Notes: generated from the sequence alone by a model not told the origin. A stretch of 10,996 nt of DNA from Lonsdalea britannica (GCF_946477055.1 NZ_CAMKXG010000108.1:1-10996), one strand, 5' to 3'; positions 1-9,677 are shown, counted from the stretch's first letter. Made by a program: numbers and translations.

Positions 1-850
1 GCGGAGCCAAACCGGCGACTCCGGTCGCTCGGCCGGATGGCGATGCGGGGCGTTGATAACGGACTTGCCAGAGACGACCGTGACGCGCTATCGCGCCCAG
101 CAGCACAATCAACGGCAGAAGCACCAGCGCCATACGCGCCGCCGTCCCGAACTGGGCCTTATCGCGCCAGAAATCCATGCTGATGGTTGTCAGGGTCGGC
201 ACCGAAAAATAGTTCGCCGCCCCGTAATCCGACACGGCTTCCAGCGCCACGACCGCCAGCCCCAGCCACAGCGTCGGGCGAACTAAAGGAAAACGAACGC
301 GAAAAAACATCCGCAGCGCGGAAGAACACTGCAGCCGACCGGACTGCATCACGCTTTCCGGCAGGCTCATCAGCGTGGCCCGCAATAGCAGGTAGAGATA
401 GGGAAACAGCGCCAGCGCCAGACACAAGCTGCAGCTCAGCTGACGCAGAGAGGGGCTCCAGTCGAAGCCCCAGCCTGACAGGCTGGCGAAGGAAAGCGCA
501 TAGAAGGTTTGCCGGACCGGACCGCCAAACTCCAGCAGTTCGCCGTACACGGCCGCCAGCAGATAGGACGGCATAGCCAGCGGCAGCAGGAGCGCCAGGT
601 GCAACCAGCGCTGTCCCCGGAAACGGTAGTGGGCCATGATCAGGGCGAACGGAAGCGCCAGCAATAAACTGATTGCCGCGCTCTCCGCCATAATCGTCAG
701 GGTATTTATCCCATAGCGCGGCAACATCGCCCACAGGGAAGCCATGCTCATGCCCGGTTCAACCACGGCCAGCACAGCCACCGCCCAGACAGGTAACAGC
801 AGCATCCCCGCCAACCACCCGCTACTGACGCGCCAGATACTGAGATTCAT
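1..850 (-). CDS. Ferric-iron ABC transporter permease, FbpB/SfuB type (partial, C-terminal part outside window)
   Basis: Inner-membrane permease of a binding-protein-dependent importer, most likely for Fe(III). The frame reads without a stop from ATG at 850 (minus strand) to the window edge, about 283 residues. It is rich in hydrophobic segments (roughly residues 10-32, 52-74, 82-104, 136-158, 192-212, 238-256). Family hallmarks are LPLAMPSYLLAAVYGELLEFGG at residues 89-110 in broad form, an EAA-type cytoplasmic loop around 164-190 ending in a basic F-P-L-V-R-P stretch, and the E-x-V-S-D-Y-G ... YFSVPTLTT region at 204-222, typical of FbpB/AfuB/SfuB permeases. These proteins are usually 500-550 residues with two fused permease halves, so this is the first half. 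An in-frame ATG at 862 is an alternative start; neither start has a convincing ribosome binding site. No substrate-binding protein gene lies upstream. Thiamine (ThiP) or another anion specificity is possible but the motifs fit iron better. Confidence 0.82.
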   Translation of the reverse strand, partial: MNLSIWRVSSGWLAGMLLLPVWAVAVLAVVEPGMSMASLWAMLPRYGINTLTIMAESAAISLLLALPFALIMAHYRFRGQRWLHLALLLPLAMPSYLLAAVYGELLEFGGPVRQTFYALSFASLSGWGFDWSPSLRQLSCSLCLALALFPYLYLLLRATLMSLPESVMQSGRLQCSSALRMFFRVRFPLVRPTLWLGLAVVALEAVSDYGAANYFSVPTLTTISMDFWRDKAQFGTAARMALVLLPLIVLLGAIARHGRLWQVRYQRPASPSGRATGVAGLAP

Positions 851-1105
851 AGGTAAAAGCATAGAGAAAGTTTCAGATAACACTATTAATAACAGAGCAT
901 AACTCAGTCGTCATGAAATCAATCTGCGAGAAAAAGGCAGTAATCCGGCTATTGGTCAATACTTAGCCTTGGCGGTCAGTCAAGGCCTGCTTACCACGGT
1001 GGATCGTAGTAAGCACAGGAGCGCTTAACCGCATAATAAAACTTGGAATCCGCGATAATAACTGTGGTAACGTCTCACCAACGGTAGTATGAAACAGGTC
1101 TAATC
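851..1105. other. Divergent intergenic region between iron permease and yacC
   Basis: This 255-bp stretch separates the minus-strand permease from plus-strand yacC and must hold both promoters. I see no gene in it. Two adjacent inverted repeats stand out: GCCTTG (966-971) with CAAGGC (981-986), and TGCTTAC (988-994) with GTAAGCA (1009-1015). No T-tract follows either one, so neither is a standard terminator. CATAAT at 1032-1037 resembles a -10 element for yacC but lacks a good -35 partner. I did not find a convincing Fur box here. Confidence 0.5.
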
Positions 1106-1453
1106 ATGAAAAAATCCGCACTGGCGCTACTCTTGCTGAGTCTGTTGAGTGTCTCCTCCGCCAGTAAAGCACTTAACGAATTCGAAGCCGAAGATCTGGC
1201 CGATCTGACGGCTATTTTAGTGTATCTGAAAAATAACTGTGGCTACCAGGATCTGCCCAATGAACAAATTCGCCGCGCGCTGGTGGGATTTGCTCAGCAA
1301 AACCGCTGGGATTTGAGCAACTACAACACCTACGACATGATCACCCTGGGCGAATCCAGCTATCGCGATTTGAGCGGCATCGCCATCCCCACCCAAAAAA
1401 AATGCCAGTCACTGGCCCGAAATTCGCTCAGTCTGCTGGCGAATACCCAGTAA
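1106..1453 (+). CDS. yacC: YacC, PulS/OutS-family periplasmic protein
   Basis: Small secreted protein of 115 residues, the same length as E. coli YacC and very similar to it from about residue 23 on (EAEDLADLTA, NCGYQDLPN, QIRRALV, DLSNY, SYRDLSGI). It begins with a clear signal peptide: lysines at 2-3, a leucine-rich core at 5-15 and a likely signal peptidase I site after S-K-A22. There is no lipobox cysteine, so unlike the pilotins PulS and OutS it is probably soluble in the periplasm. The mature chain has two cysteines, C45 and C100, that could form a disulfide as in the pilotin fold. The PulS/OutS family assists secretin assembly in type II secretion, but no secretion genes are visible here and YacC's own role is not established. 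A modest ribosome binding site (CAGG, 1095-1098) precedes the ATG. Its position just before speE is conserved with E. coli. Confidence 0.92.
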   Translation: MKKSALALLLLSLLSVSSASKALNEFEAEDLADLTAILVYLKNNCGYQDLPNEQIRRALVGFAQQNRWDLSNYNTYDMITLGESSYRDLSGIAIPTQKKCQSLARNSLSLLANTQ

Positions 1454-1561
1454 TTGTCCAAATCCTCCGCACTGCGTGAAATTTGACCGTGCAAGCCTAA
1501 TAAGAGTTAGCTATCATAGCGCGCCAATTTTCATGGCTGTTATCGCGGAGGAAGCACTAAC

Positions 1562-2425
1562 ATGTCCCAGAAAGAAATTTGGTATGAAACACTCCATGCC
1601 AACTTCGGTCAGTACTTTGCTGTAGACAACGTGCTCTATCACGAAAAGACCGACCATCAGGATTTGATTATTTTCGAAAACGCCGCGCTGGGACGAGTGA
1701 TGGCGCTGGATGGCGTGGTGCAGACCACCGAACGTGACGAGTTTATCTATCATGAGATGCTGACTCACGTGCCCCTGCTGGCGCATGGCAATGCCAAACG
1801 CGTACTGATTATTGGCGGCGGCGACGGCGGGATGCTGCGCGAAGTCTGCCGTCATCGCGGCGTAGAACAGATCACGATGGTCGAAATCGACGCCGGTGTG
1901 GTGGAGTTCTGCGGTCAGTACCTGCCGAACCACAGCGCAGGCGCCTATGACGATCCGCGTTTCCGTCTGGTCATCGACGACGGCGTGAACTTCGTTAAAG
2001 CCTGTCAGGACAAATTCGACGTCATTATCTCCGACTGCACCGACCCGATCGGTCCCGGAGAAAGCCTGTTTACCTCCGATTTCTATGAAGGTTGCGCACG
2101 TTGCCTGAACGACGGCGGTATTTTCGTGGCGCAAAACGGCGTTTGTTTCCTCCAGCAGGATGAAGCGGTCACCAGCCATAACAAGCTGAGCCACTACTTT
2201 AGCGATGTCAGCTTCTATCAGGCGGCGATCCCCACCTATTACGGCGGGATCATGACCTTCGCCTGGGCGAGCAACAACCCAGCCTTACGCCAACTGAGCC
2301 CGGAAAGTCTGCAGGAACGTTTCGCCGCGACGGGAATCGACTGCCGCTACTACAATCCGGCCATCCACGTCGGCAGCTTTGCCCTGCCGCAGTATTTACT
2401 GAATGCGTTGTCAGCCGCGCGCTGA
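1562..2425 (+). CDS. speE: Spermidine synthase (polyamine aminopropyltransferase)
   Basis: Cytoplasmic enzyme that transfers the aminopropyl group from decarboxylated S-adenosylmethionine to putrescine, giving spermidine and methylthioadenosine. The 287-residue product matches the length of E. coli SpeE. It has an N-terminal beta domain with WYETL at 7-11, then a Rossmann-like domain. Visible landmarks are GGGDGG at 85-90 (nucleotide-binding loop), VEID at 107-110, the acidic pair D139-D140 before GVNF, and SDCTDPIGP at 157-165 containing the catalytic aspartate D158 and substrate-contacting D161. The ATG is preceded by GGAGGA at 1547-1552 with a 9-nt spacer, a strong ribosome binding site that fixes this start. 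speD follows after 29 nt, so the two enzymes of spermidine synthesis form an operon as in E. coli. Confidence 0.98.
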   Translation: MSQKEIWYETLHANFGQYFAVDNVLYHEKTDHQDLIIFENAALGRVMALDGVVQTTERDEFIYHEMLTHVPLLAHGNAKRVLIIGGGDGGMLREVCRHRGVEQITMVEIDAGVVEFCGQYLPNHSAGAYDDPRFRLVIDDGVNFVKACQDKFDVIISDCTDPIGPGESLFTSDFYEGCARCLNDGGIFVAQNGVCFLQQDEAVTSHNKLSHYFSDVSFYQAAIPTYYGGIMTFAWASNNPALRQLSPESLQERFAATGIDCRYYNPAIHVGSFALPQYLLNALSAAR

Positions 2426-2454
2426 GACTCGCATCCATAAGGGGGTGAATTAAA

Positions 2455-3249
2455 TTGCAAAAGCTGAAACTACATGGCTTTAACAATCTGACCAAGAGCC
2501 TGAGTTTTTGTATCTACGATATCTGTTATGCCAAAACGCCAGCCGATCGCGATGGTTATATTGCCTACATCGACGAGCAATATAACGCGAACCGTTTGAC
2601 AGAAATCCTGACCGAAACCTGTTCTATTATCGGCGCCAACGTCCTGAACATAGCCCGTCAGGATTATGAGCCGCAGGGCGCGAGCGTGACCATTTTGGTC
2701 AGCGAGGAACCCGTAGATCCGCGTGACGTGGATACCTCGGAACATCCCGGTCCGCTGCCGAATTCGGTCGTAGCCCATTTGGACAAAAGCCATATCTGCG
2801 TACACACCTATCCGGAAAGCCATCCGGAAGGCGGGTTGTGTACGTTCCGTGCCGATATCGAAGTGTCTACCTGCGGCGTCATTTCGCCACTTAAGGCGCT
2901 TAACTATCTGATCCACCAGCTGGAATCGGATATTGTGACTATCGACTACCGCGTGCGCGGATTTACCCGCGATGTGAACGGCGTTAAACACTTCATCGAC
3001 CATAAAATCAATTCAATACAAAACTTTATGTCGGATGATATGAAGTCGCTGTATCACCTGATGGATGTGAACGTTTACCAGGAAAATATTTTCCACACCA
3101 AAATGCTGCTGAAAGATTTCGATCTGAAGCACTACCTGTTCAACGCCAGCCCGGATGCGCTGAGTCCGGATGAGCATCAGCGGATTACCGATCTGCTGTA
3201 TCGCGAAATGCAGGAAATTTATTACGGCAGAAACATCCCCGCCATGTGA
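2455..3249 (+). CDS. speD: S-adenosylmethionine decarboxylase proenzyme (TTG start)
   Basis: Pyruvoyl-dependent decarboxylase that makes decarboxylated S-adenosylmethionine, the aminopropyl donor for SpeE. The 264-residue proenzyme has the length of the E. coli enzyme (class 1A, bacterial type). Self-cleavage should occur between K111 and S112 in [16 protein letters not shown], converting S112 to the pyruvoyl group and leaving beta and alpha chains. C140 in EVSTCG is the position of the conserved active-site cysteine. The start codon is TTG (2455-2457), which is also what I recall for E. coli speD; it is supported by the ribosome binding site AAGGGGGTG at 2439-2447 and by full N-terminal similarity ([14 protein letters not shown]). 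No in-frame ATG upstream fits better. It is the last gene of the speED unit, followed directly by an intrinsic terminator. Confidence 0.98.
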   Translation: MQKLKLHGFNNLTKSLSFCIYDICYAKTPADRDGYIAYIDEQYNANRLTEILTETCSIIGANVLNIARQDYEPQGASVTILVSEEPVDPRDVDTSEHPGPLPNSVVAHLDKSHICVHTYPESHPEGGLCTFRADIEVSTCGVISPLKALNYLIHQLESDIVTIDYRVRGFTRDVNGVKHFIDHKINSIQNFMSDDMKSLYHLMDVNVYQENIFHTKMLLKDFDLKHYLFNASPDALSPDEHQRITDLLYREMQEIYYGRNIPAM

Positions 3250-3254
3250 CCGCC

Positions 3255-3290
3255 AAGCCTAAGGGCGCCTGCCCTTAGGCTTTTATTGTG
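3255..3290 (+). terminator. Intrinsic terminator after speD
   Basis: A perfect 12-bp stem, AAGCCTAAGGGC (3255-3266) pairing with GCCCTTAGGCTT (3271-3282), closes a 4-nt loop (GCCT) and is followed by a T-rich stretch. It begins 5 nt after the speD stop codon. This is a textbook Rho-independent terminator and insulates speED from the nrd operon. The reverse strand also carries A residues before the stem, so it may work in both directions, but no convergent gene is present. Confidence 0.93.
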
Positions 3291-3306
3291 CTTAGCTTCC
3301 ATAGAA

Positions 3307-3353
3307 ATCCCATATATTGCGTGGTTGATATTTTTCACCACTATATCTAGTAT
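3307..3353 (+). promoter_or_regulatory. Pair of NrdR-like boxes controlling nrdHIEF
   Basis: Two 16-bp elements resemble the NrdR operator ACACWATATWTWGTGT. Box 1 is ATCCCATATATTGCGT at 3307-3322 (12 of 16 positions match ACACAATATATTGTGT by eye). Box 2 is CCACTATATCTAGTAT at 3338-3353 (13 of 16 match ACACTATATATAGTGT). Their starts are 31 bp apart, leaving 15 bp between them, which is the three-helical-turn arrangement known for tandem NrdR boxes in enterobacteria. Box 2 overlaps the predicted -10 and box 1 sits just upstream of the -35, so bound NrdR would block RNA polymerase. NrdR is an ATP/dATP-sensing repressor, so the operon should be derepressed when dNTP pools fall. Confidence 0.85.
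3325..3353 (+). promoter_or_regulatory. Predicted sigma-70 promoter of nrdHIEF
   Basis: TTGATA at 3325-3330 (5 of 6 to the -35 consensus) and TAGTAT at 3348-3353 (4 of 6 to the -10 consensus) are separated by the ideal 17 bp. Transcription would start near 3360, giving a leader of about 90 nt before nrdH. The tight nesting with the two NrdR-like boxes supports this placement. It is a prediction from sequence only. Confidence 0.65.
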
Positions 3354-3405
3354 TACCTTTCAGAAGACGACACAACGTGTGCCACCGCGGCAGACCGTCT
3401 CAATC

Positions 3406-3427
3406 GGGCGTTTCGCCCCCCTTTTTT
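3406..3427 (+). promoter_or_regulatory. Terminator-like hairpin in the nrdH leader
   Basis: GGGCG (3406-3410) pairs with CGCCC (3414-3418) around a TTT loop, and after three further C residues comes a run of six T (3422-3427). It lies between the predicted promoter and the nrdH ribosome binding site (AGAGGTG, 3434-3440). The stem is short (5 bp) and the C residues separate it from the T-run, so it may be only a weak pause or terminator site. I see no obvious alternative antiterminator pairing. Confidence 0.35.
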
Positions 3428-3450
3428 GCGCCTAGAGGTGAATACGAATC

Positions 3451-3684
3451 ATGAGCATTACTGTTTACAGCAAATCCAACTGCCCGCAGTGCGATGCCAC
3501 CTGTCGAGCGCTCGACAAACACCAGATTGGCTATAATAAAATCGATCTGACTCAGGACGCGCAGGCGCTGGCCTACGTACGCTCGCTGGGTCACCAGCAG
3601 GCGCCGGTGGTCGTGGCCGGACAGGAACACTGGAGCGGCTTTCGCCCCGACAAAATTCATGCGCTGCGTGCCATTGCCGTCTGA
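3451..3684 (+). CDS. nrdH: NrdH redoxin, electron donor of class Ib ribonucleotide reductase
   Basis: Small glutaredoxin-like protein of 77 residues with thioredoxin-like function. It keeps the NrdE C-terminal cysteines reduced and is itself reduced by thioredoxin reductase. The redox motif is CPQC at residues 11-14 (E. coli has CVQC). The family signature WSGFRPD is present near residues 61-67, and the A-P-V-V-V segment around 51-55 carries the cis-proline before the last strands. It is a few residues shorter than the E. coli protein at the C-terminus, which is ordinary variation. The ATG follows AGAGGTG (3434-3440) with a 10-nt spacer. It is the first gene of the operon; nrdI starts 9 nt after its stop. 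Confidence 0.96.
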   Translation: MSITVYSKSNCPQCDATCRALDKHQIGYNKIDLTQDAQALAYVRSLGHQQAPVVVAGQEHWSGFRPDKIHALRAIAV

Positions 3685-3693
3685 GGCCAATTC

Positions 3694-4079
3694 ATGAATC
3701 CGTTGTTGATCTATTTCTCCAGCCAGTCAGAGAACACAAGTCGTTTCATCGACCGAGTGGGAATCCCGGCCATCCGTATCCCCATTCGGCCGAGCGCGGT
3801 GATGGAAGAGGTCACGCAACCCTATATTTTGGTGGTCCCCAGCTATGGCGGCGGCACGGTGATTGGCGCGGTGCCGCGCCAGGTGATCCACTTTCTCAAC
3901 AACCCTTCCCATCGGCATCTTCTTCGGGGCGTTATCGCCGCAGGCAACCGCAACTTCGGTGAAGCCTACGGTATTGCGGGCGACATTATCGCGCGTAAAT
4001 GCCAGGTGCCCTGCCTGTACCGCTTCGAGCTGTCCGGTACGCCTGAAGATGTGGAAAACGTGCGTAAAGGAGTCAACCT

Positions 4080-4101
<22 letters not shown>
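3694..4101 (+). CDS. nrdI: NrdI, flavodoxin-like activator of class Ib ribonucleotide reductase
   Basis: FMN-binding protein of 135 residues that supplies the oxidant (superoxide) for assembling the dimanganese-tyrosyl radical cofactor in NrdF. The flavodoxin-type phosphate loop is SSQSENT at residues 9-15. The other FMN-contacting loops are SYGGGT at 50-55 and [10 protein letters not shown] at 84-93; these are conserved in NrdI proteins and distinguish them from ordinary flavodoxins. ENVRKGV near 121-127 is also conserved. The ribosome binding site GAGG (3683-3686) overlaps the nrdH stop codon. Its last 22 bases overlap the start of nrdE, implying translational coupling. Confidence 0.96.
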
Positions 4102-7215
<3,114 letters not shown>

Positions 7216-7227
7216 TCCCCTATGCCA

Positions 7228-7262
7228 CAGCGCCTTCCGTCCGTTTTGGATTGAAGGCGCTG
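7228..7262 (+). terminator. Stem-loop at the 3' end of the nrdHIEF transcript (not a standard terminator)
   Basis: A perfect 10-bp stem, CAGCGCCTTC (7228-7237) with GAAGGCGCTG (7253-7262), encloses a 15-nt loop and lies 12 nt after the nrdF stop. No T-run follows, so intrinsic termination is doubtful. It may protect the mRNA end from exonucleases or mark the region where Rho-dependent termination occurs. Half of the right arm is repeated immediately afterwards (GAAGGCG at 7253-7259 and 7262-7268 region). Confidence 0.4.
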
Positions 7263-7611
7263 AAGGCGTGCGTGAGCAGACGTCATTAAATATGCCTCCC
7301 ACGACTTCGCCGCACGGTTGGTGCGACGGCTGTACCACGTCGACGCTCCTCCATCGCTCCTTTCCTGACGCCCACCACGTCTGAAACCAACGACGCTGAC
7401 GATTTCTGGCCTGACGCCCGGGCGATGCATGTTATTGCTGGTCGGCAATACCGGAACGCCGGTGGCCTCACCGCCGCCCATTCAACGGCGAATTTTCAAT
7501 TCACCATAAAGTTGGCCACATATTTCAATCACCTATCCCACTGTCCCATTTTTAACTTAAATAGTTAACTTAATCCCAAAAGTGAGAATCATTTAAAACC
7601 AATAAAATAAA

Positions 7612-7633
7612 AAACCATTATAATCAATGGTTT
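7612..7633. repeat. AT-rich inverted repeat upstream of the exporter operon
   Basis: AAACCATT (7612-7619) and AATGGTTT (7626-7633) form a perfect 8-bp inverted repeat with a 6-nt spacer. The centre lies about 70 bp before the adaptor start codon. Its dyad symmetry and its position just upstream of a candidate promoter fit an operator for a dimeric regulator, though it could also fold as a weak RNA hairpin. No T-run continues beyond the right arm, so a terminator is less likely. Confidence 0.4.
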
Positions 7634-7662
7634 AACAGTTGGCATAAAACATGCTTTATAAG
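7632..7662 (+). promoter_or_regulatory. Candidate promoter of the exporter operon
   Basis: TTAACA (7632-7637, 5 of 6 to the -35 consensus) and TATAAG (7657-7662, 5 of 6 to the -10 consensus) are present, but the 19-bp spacer is longer than ideal. A suboptimal spacer is common at activator-dependent promoters. GGTTTA at 7629-7634 matches one half of a PhoP box and lies at about the right distance from the -10, but the second half expected at 7640-7645 (TGGCAT) is poor. Confidence 0.35.
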
Positions 7663-7691
7663 CCCGAGTTTATTGGAATGAGTATGTTGGA

Positions 7692-8945
7692 ATGGATATT
7701 AAAAGAACAATTAAGAAGGGACCTTTCAAACCCTTTTTAATCGCAGGGAGCGCGTTGTGCGTGCTTATTGCTGGGTATTTGTTGATCAGTTTTGATCCGG
7801 GCGGTTTTGAGGTCAGGGCCTCCAATGTATTGATTGGTCAGGTTAAACAAGGCGATATGACGATCGAGGTTCAGGGCAATGGCATTCTTGCTCCGCGCAA
7901 CGCGACCTGGATATCGTCAAACATCGACGGCATCGTCGAGTCAGTGAAAGTTAAACCCGGCGCCGCCGTAGAGCCCGGAGACGTTATCGCCGTGCTGGTC
8001 AATCCAGAGCTGATTCAGACCACGGAAGAACTGCGTTGGGAGCTTGGCGCGAAGGAAGCCGAAAATAAAGCGCTGCGAGGCCAGCAGGAGAGCGCTTATC
8101 TGGCCGCCAAAATAGCCATTGTCAAAGCGGAACAGGAGTACCGCCACGCCAAACTCGAATATGATGTCGCCGAAATGCTGAATAAGCGTAACGACGGCTC
8201 AGTCCCCCTTCTGGTCCTGCATCGCTCAAAGCTCGCCACCGAGCAAACCCGTCAAAGCCTGATGTACACGAAAGAGCAGCTTGAAAAACTGGCCGTCGTG
8301 CAGAAGGAAAATAAAGAGGCGGACGACGCGCGGCTCAGCAAATTGAAAAATATGTTGGCGCGGGCGGAAACGCAGATACGTTCTTTGACGGTAAAAGCGA
8401 GCGAAGCCGGTATTATTCAGGTCACCAATATTGAAGTGGGACAACACATCACCAATGGATTTAGCCTCGCTCGCGTTGCGCGTAAGGATCAGCTCATCGC
8501 CGAATTAAAAGTGCCGGAGCGCCAGATCCGCGACGTCGCGCTCGATCAATCCGTGCTGATCAATACTCACACCAACCAGATCCACGGCAGAGTGTCCCGA
8601 ATTGACCCCGCCGTCATCAATGGCACGGTGCAGGTTGACGTCGAGTTCACGGAACCGCTGCCCAACGAAGCGCGGCCGGACCTCAGTATCGAAGGTCGCG
8701 TGCAGGTCGCGAACCTGAAAAATGTGATTTACGCGCCGCGGCCGATGTACGCCCAAAGCAATACTCCTGGGATCGTGTATAAGCTCGCGGCAGATGGTAA
8801 AAGTGCGGTAAAAGTACCCGTGACCTTTGGGATGGGATCGGCAAATGAAATTGCTATCTCGTCAGGGCTGGTAGCGTCGGATCACATCATCTTGTCGAGC
8901 TATCAATCCTGGGAACACGTCGATCAAATAAGCATCACTCGCTAA
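7692..8945 (+). CDS. Periplasmic adaptor (membrane fusion) protein, HlyD/MacA-like
   Basis: Adaptor subunit of a tripartite efflux pump; it should bridge the inner-membrane permease encoded downstream and an outer-membrane TolC-type channel. The 417-residue protein has a basic cytosolic N-terminus (residues 1-14), one membrane anchor (about 15-33), and the first half of a lipoyl/barrel-sandwich domain at about 55-104 (VQGNGILAP ... GIVESVKVKPGAAVEPGDVIAVL). A long charged coiled-coil hairpin spans about 106-232, with its tip near 168-180 (DGSVPLLVLHRSK). The second half-lipoyl follows at 233-262 (SLTVKASEAGIIQVTNIEVGQ), then a beta-barrel domain to about 345 and a membrane-proximal domain to the end. 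The start is weakly supported: upstream there is only TGGA, and no better in-frame start. The ATPase follows after 14 nt. Substrate is unknown. Confidence 0.88.
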   Translation: MDIKRTIKKGPFKPFLIAGSALCVLIAGYLLISFDPGGFEVRASNVLIGQVKQGDMTIEVQGNGILAPRNATWISSNIDGIVESVKVKPGAAVEPGDVIAVLVNPELIQTTEELRWELGAKEAENKALRGQQESAYLAAKIAIVKAEQEYRHAKLEYDVAEMLNKRNDGSVPLLVLHRSKLATEQTRQSLMYTKEQLEKLAVVQKENKEADDARLSKLKNMLARAETQIRSLTVKASEAGIIQVTNIEVGQHITNGFSLARVARKDQLIAELKVPERQIRDVALDQSVLINTHTNQIHGRVSRIDPAVINGTVQVDVEFTEPLPNEARPDLSIEGRVQVANLKNVIYAPRPMYAQSNTPGIVYKLAADGKSAVKVPVTFGMGSANEIAISSGLVASDHIILSSYQSWEHVDQISITR

Positions 8946-8959
8946 TAAAGGATTCTTAT

Positions 8960-9667
8960 ATGTCAGCAGTTGTCGAGCTTAAAAACATCAAAAAAGTGTT
9001 TTTTACTGAGGAAATGGAAACCCATGCTCTGAGTGATGTGAGTTTCACGATCAACCAAGGGGATTATGTTTCTATTTCCGGCCCGTCGGGATGTGGAAAG
9101 TCCACGCTCTTGTCCATCCTCGGATTACTGGACAAGGCCACGGAGGGCGAATATGTGATTAACGGTCATAACGTCAATACGCTGACCGCTAAGCAGCAGG
9201 CGGAAATTCGTAACCTTGAGATAGGTTTCGTCTTTCAGTCCTTTAACCTGATCAGCGATCTTACCGTTGACGAAAACGTCATGCTGCCGCTGACCTACCG
9301 CAAGGGCATCAGCAACAAGCAGATGAAAGCCATGGCGGATGCCGCGCTGGAAAAAGTGGACATGAAACACCGGGGCAGACACTACCCTTCCCAGCTGTCC
9401 GGCGGACAGCAGCAGCGCGTCGCGGTGGCGCGCGCCATCGTCGGCAACCCATCCCTACTGCTGGCGGATGAACCGACCGGTAACCTGGATTCGCGTAATG
9501 CCGATGCCGTGATGTCGTTGTTCGATCAGCTTCATCAGGCCGGTTCAACCATCTGTATGGTGACCCATGACCCGCGTTCAGCGGCCCGGGCCTTGCGACA
9601 AATAGAAATTTTCGACGGTATGGTGATTGACGACCATCAGCTGAAGCACCTCGCCAAAGTGGTTTAA
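8960..9667 (+). CDS. ABC exporter ATPase, LolD/MacB-type
   Basis: Cytoplasmic nucleotide-binding subunit that powers the pump, 235 residues and consisting of a single ABC domain. Motifs are complete: Walker [10 protein letters not shown] at 41-49, Q-loop Q93 in FVFQSFNL, signature LSGGQ at 146-150, Walker B LLLADE at 166-171 followed by the D-loop EPTGNLDS, and the switch histidine H203 in VTHDP. EPTGNLD and the FQSFNL form are typical of the MacB/LolD/FtsE subgroup of type VII ABC transporters, which perform mechanotransmission rather than transport through the membrane. Unlike E. coli MacB, the ATPase is a separate polypeptide, not fused to the permease. AAGGA (8948-8952) sits 7 nt before the ATG. 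The permease starts 10 nt after its stop. Confidence 0.95.
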   Translation: MSAVVELKNIKKVFFTEEMETHALSDVSFTINQGDYVSISGPSGCGKSTLLSILGLLDKATEGEYVINGHNVNTLTAKQQAEIRNLEIGFVFQSFNLISDLTVDENVMLPLTYRKGISNKQMKAMADAALEKVDMKHRGRHYPSQLSGGQQQRVAVARAIVGNPSLLLADEPTGNLDSRNADAVMSLFDQLHQAGSTICMVTHDPRSAARALRQIEIFDGMVIDDHQLKHLAKVV

Positions 9668-9677
9668 GGAGAAACCG

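Larger units (their letters stand above)
7216..7691. other. 476-bp gap between nrdF and the exporter operon, no gene found
   Basis: I find no credible coding sequence here on either strand; the longer open frames overlap each other in several frames with no recognisable protein. The left part (7216 to about 7490) is GC-rich and carries several hairpins, including ACCGG (7450-7454) with CCGGT (7459-7463) and CGCCG (7472-7476) with CGGCG (7486-7490). From about 7490 to 7691 the sequence is strikingly AT-rich and holds the presumed promoter region of the downstream operon. The sharp change of composition suggests a junction between the conserved nrd locus and an accessory segment, but no insertion sequence, tRNA or attachment repeat is visible. 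Confidence 0.6.

Noticed and set aside
159..734. A 191-residue minus-strand open frame overlapping the iron permease
   Set aside because: It lies in a different frame of the same strand as the iron permease. The permease frame starting at 850 gives a continuous hydrophobic protein with family motifs, while this frame gives a low-complexity Ala/Gly/Arg-rich product.
1106..1453. YacC as a lipoprotein pilotin like PulS/OutS
   Set aside because: The signal peptide ends in S-K-A without a cysteine at the cleavage site, so lipidation is not supported.
1483..1517. TTGACC (1483-1488) and TATCAT (1512-1517) as a speE promoter
   Set aside because: The 23-bp spacing is too long for sigma-70, and no better -10 lies at 16-18 bp. 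A promoter for speED may exist here but this pair does not support one.
3436..3470. A possible Fur box near the nrdH start, since nrdHIEF is iron-controlled in E. coli
   Set aside because: The sequence around GAATCATGAGCATT matches the Fur consensus only weakly, and it overlaps the start codon downstream of the promoter. I could not support it by eye.
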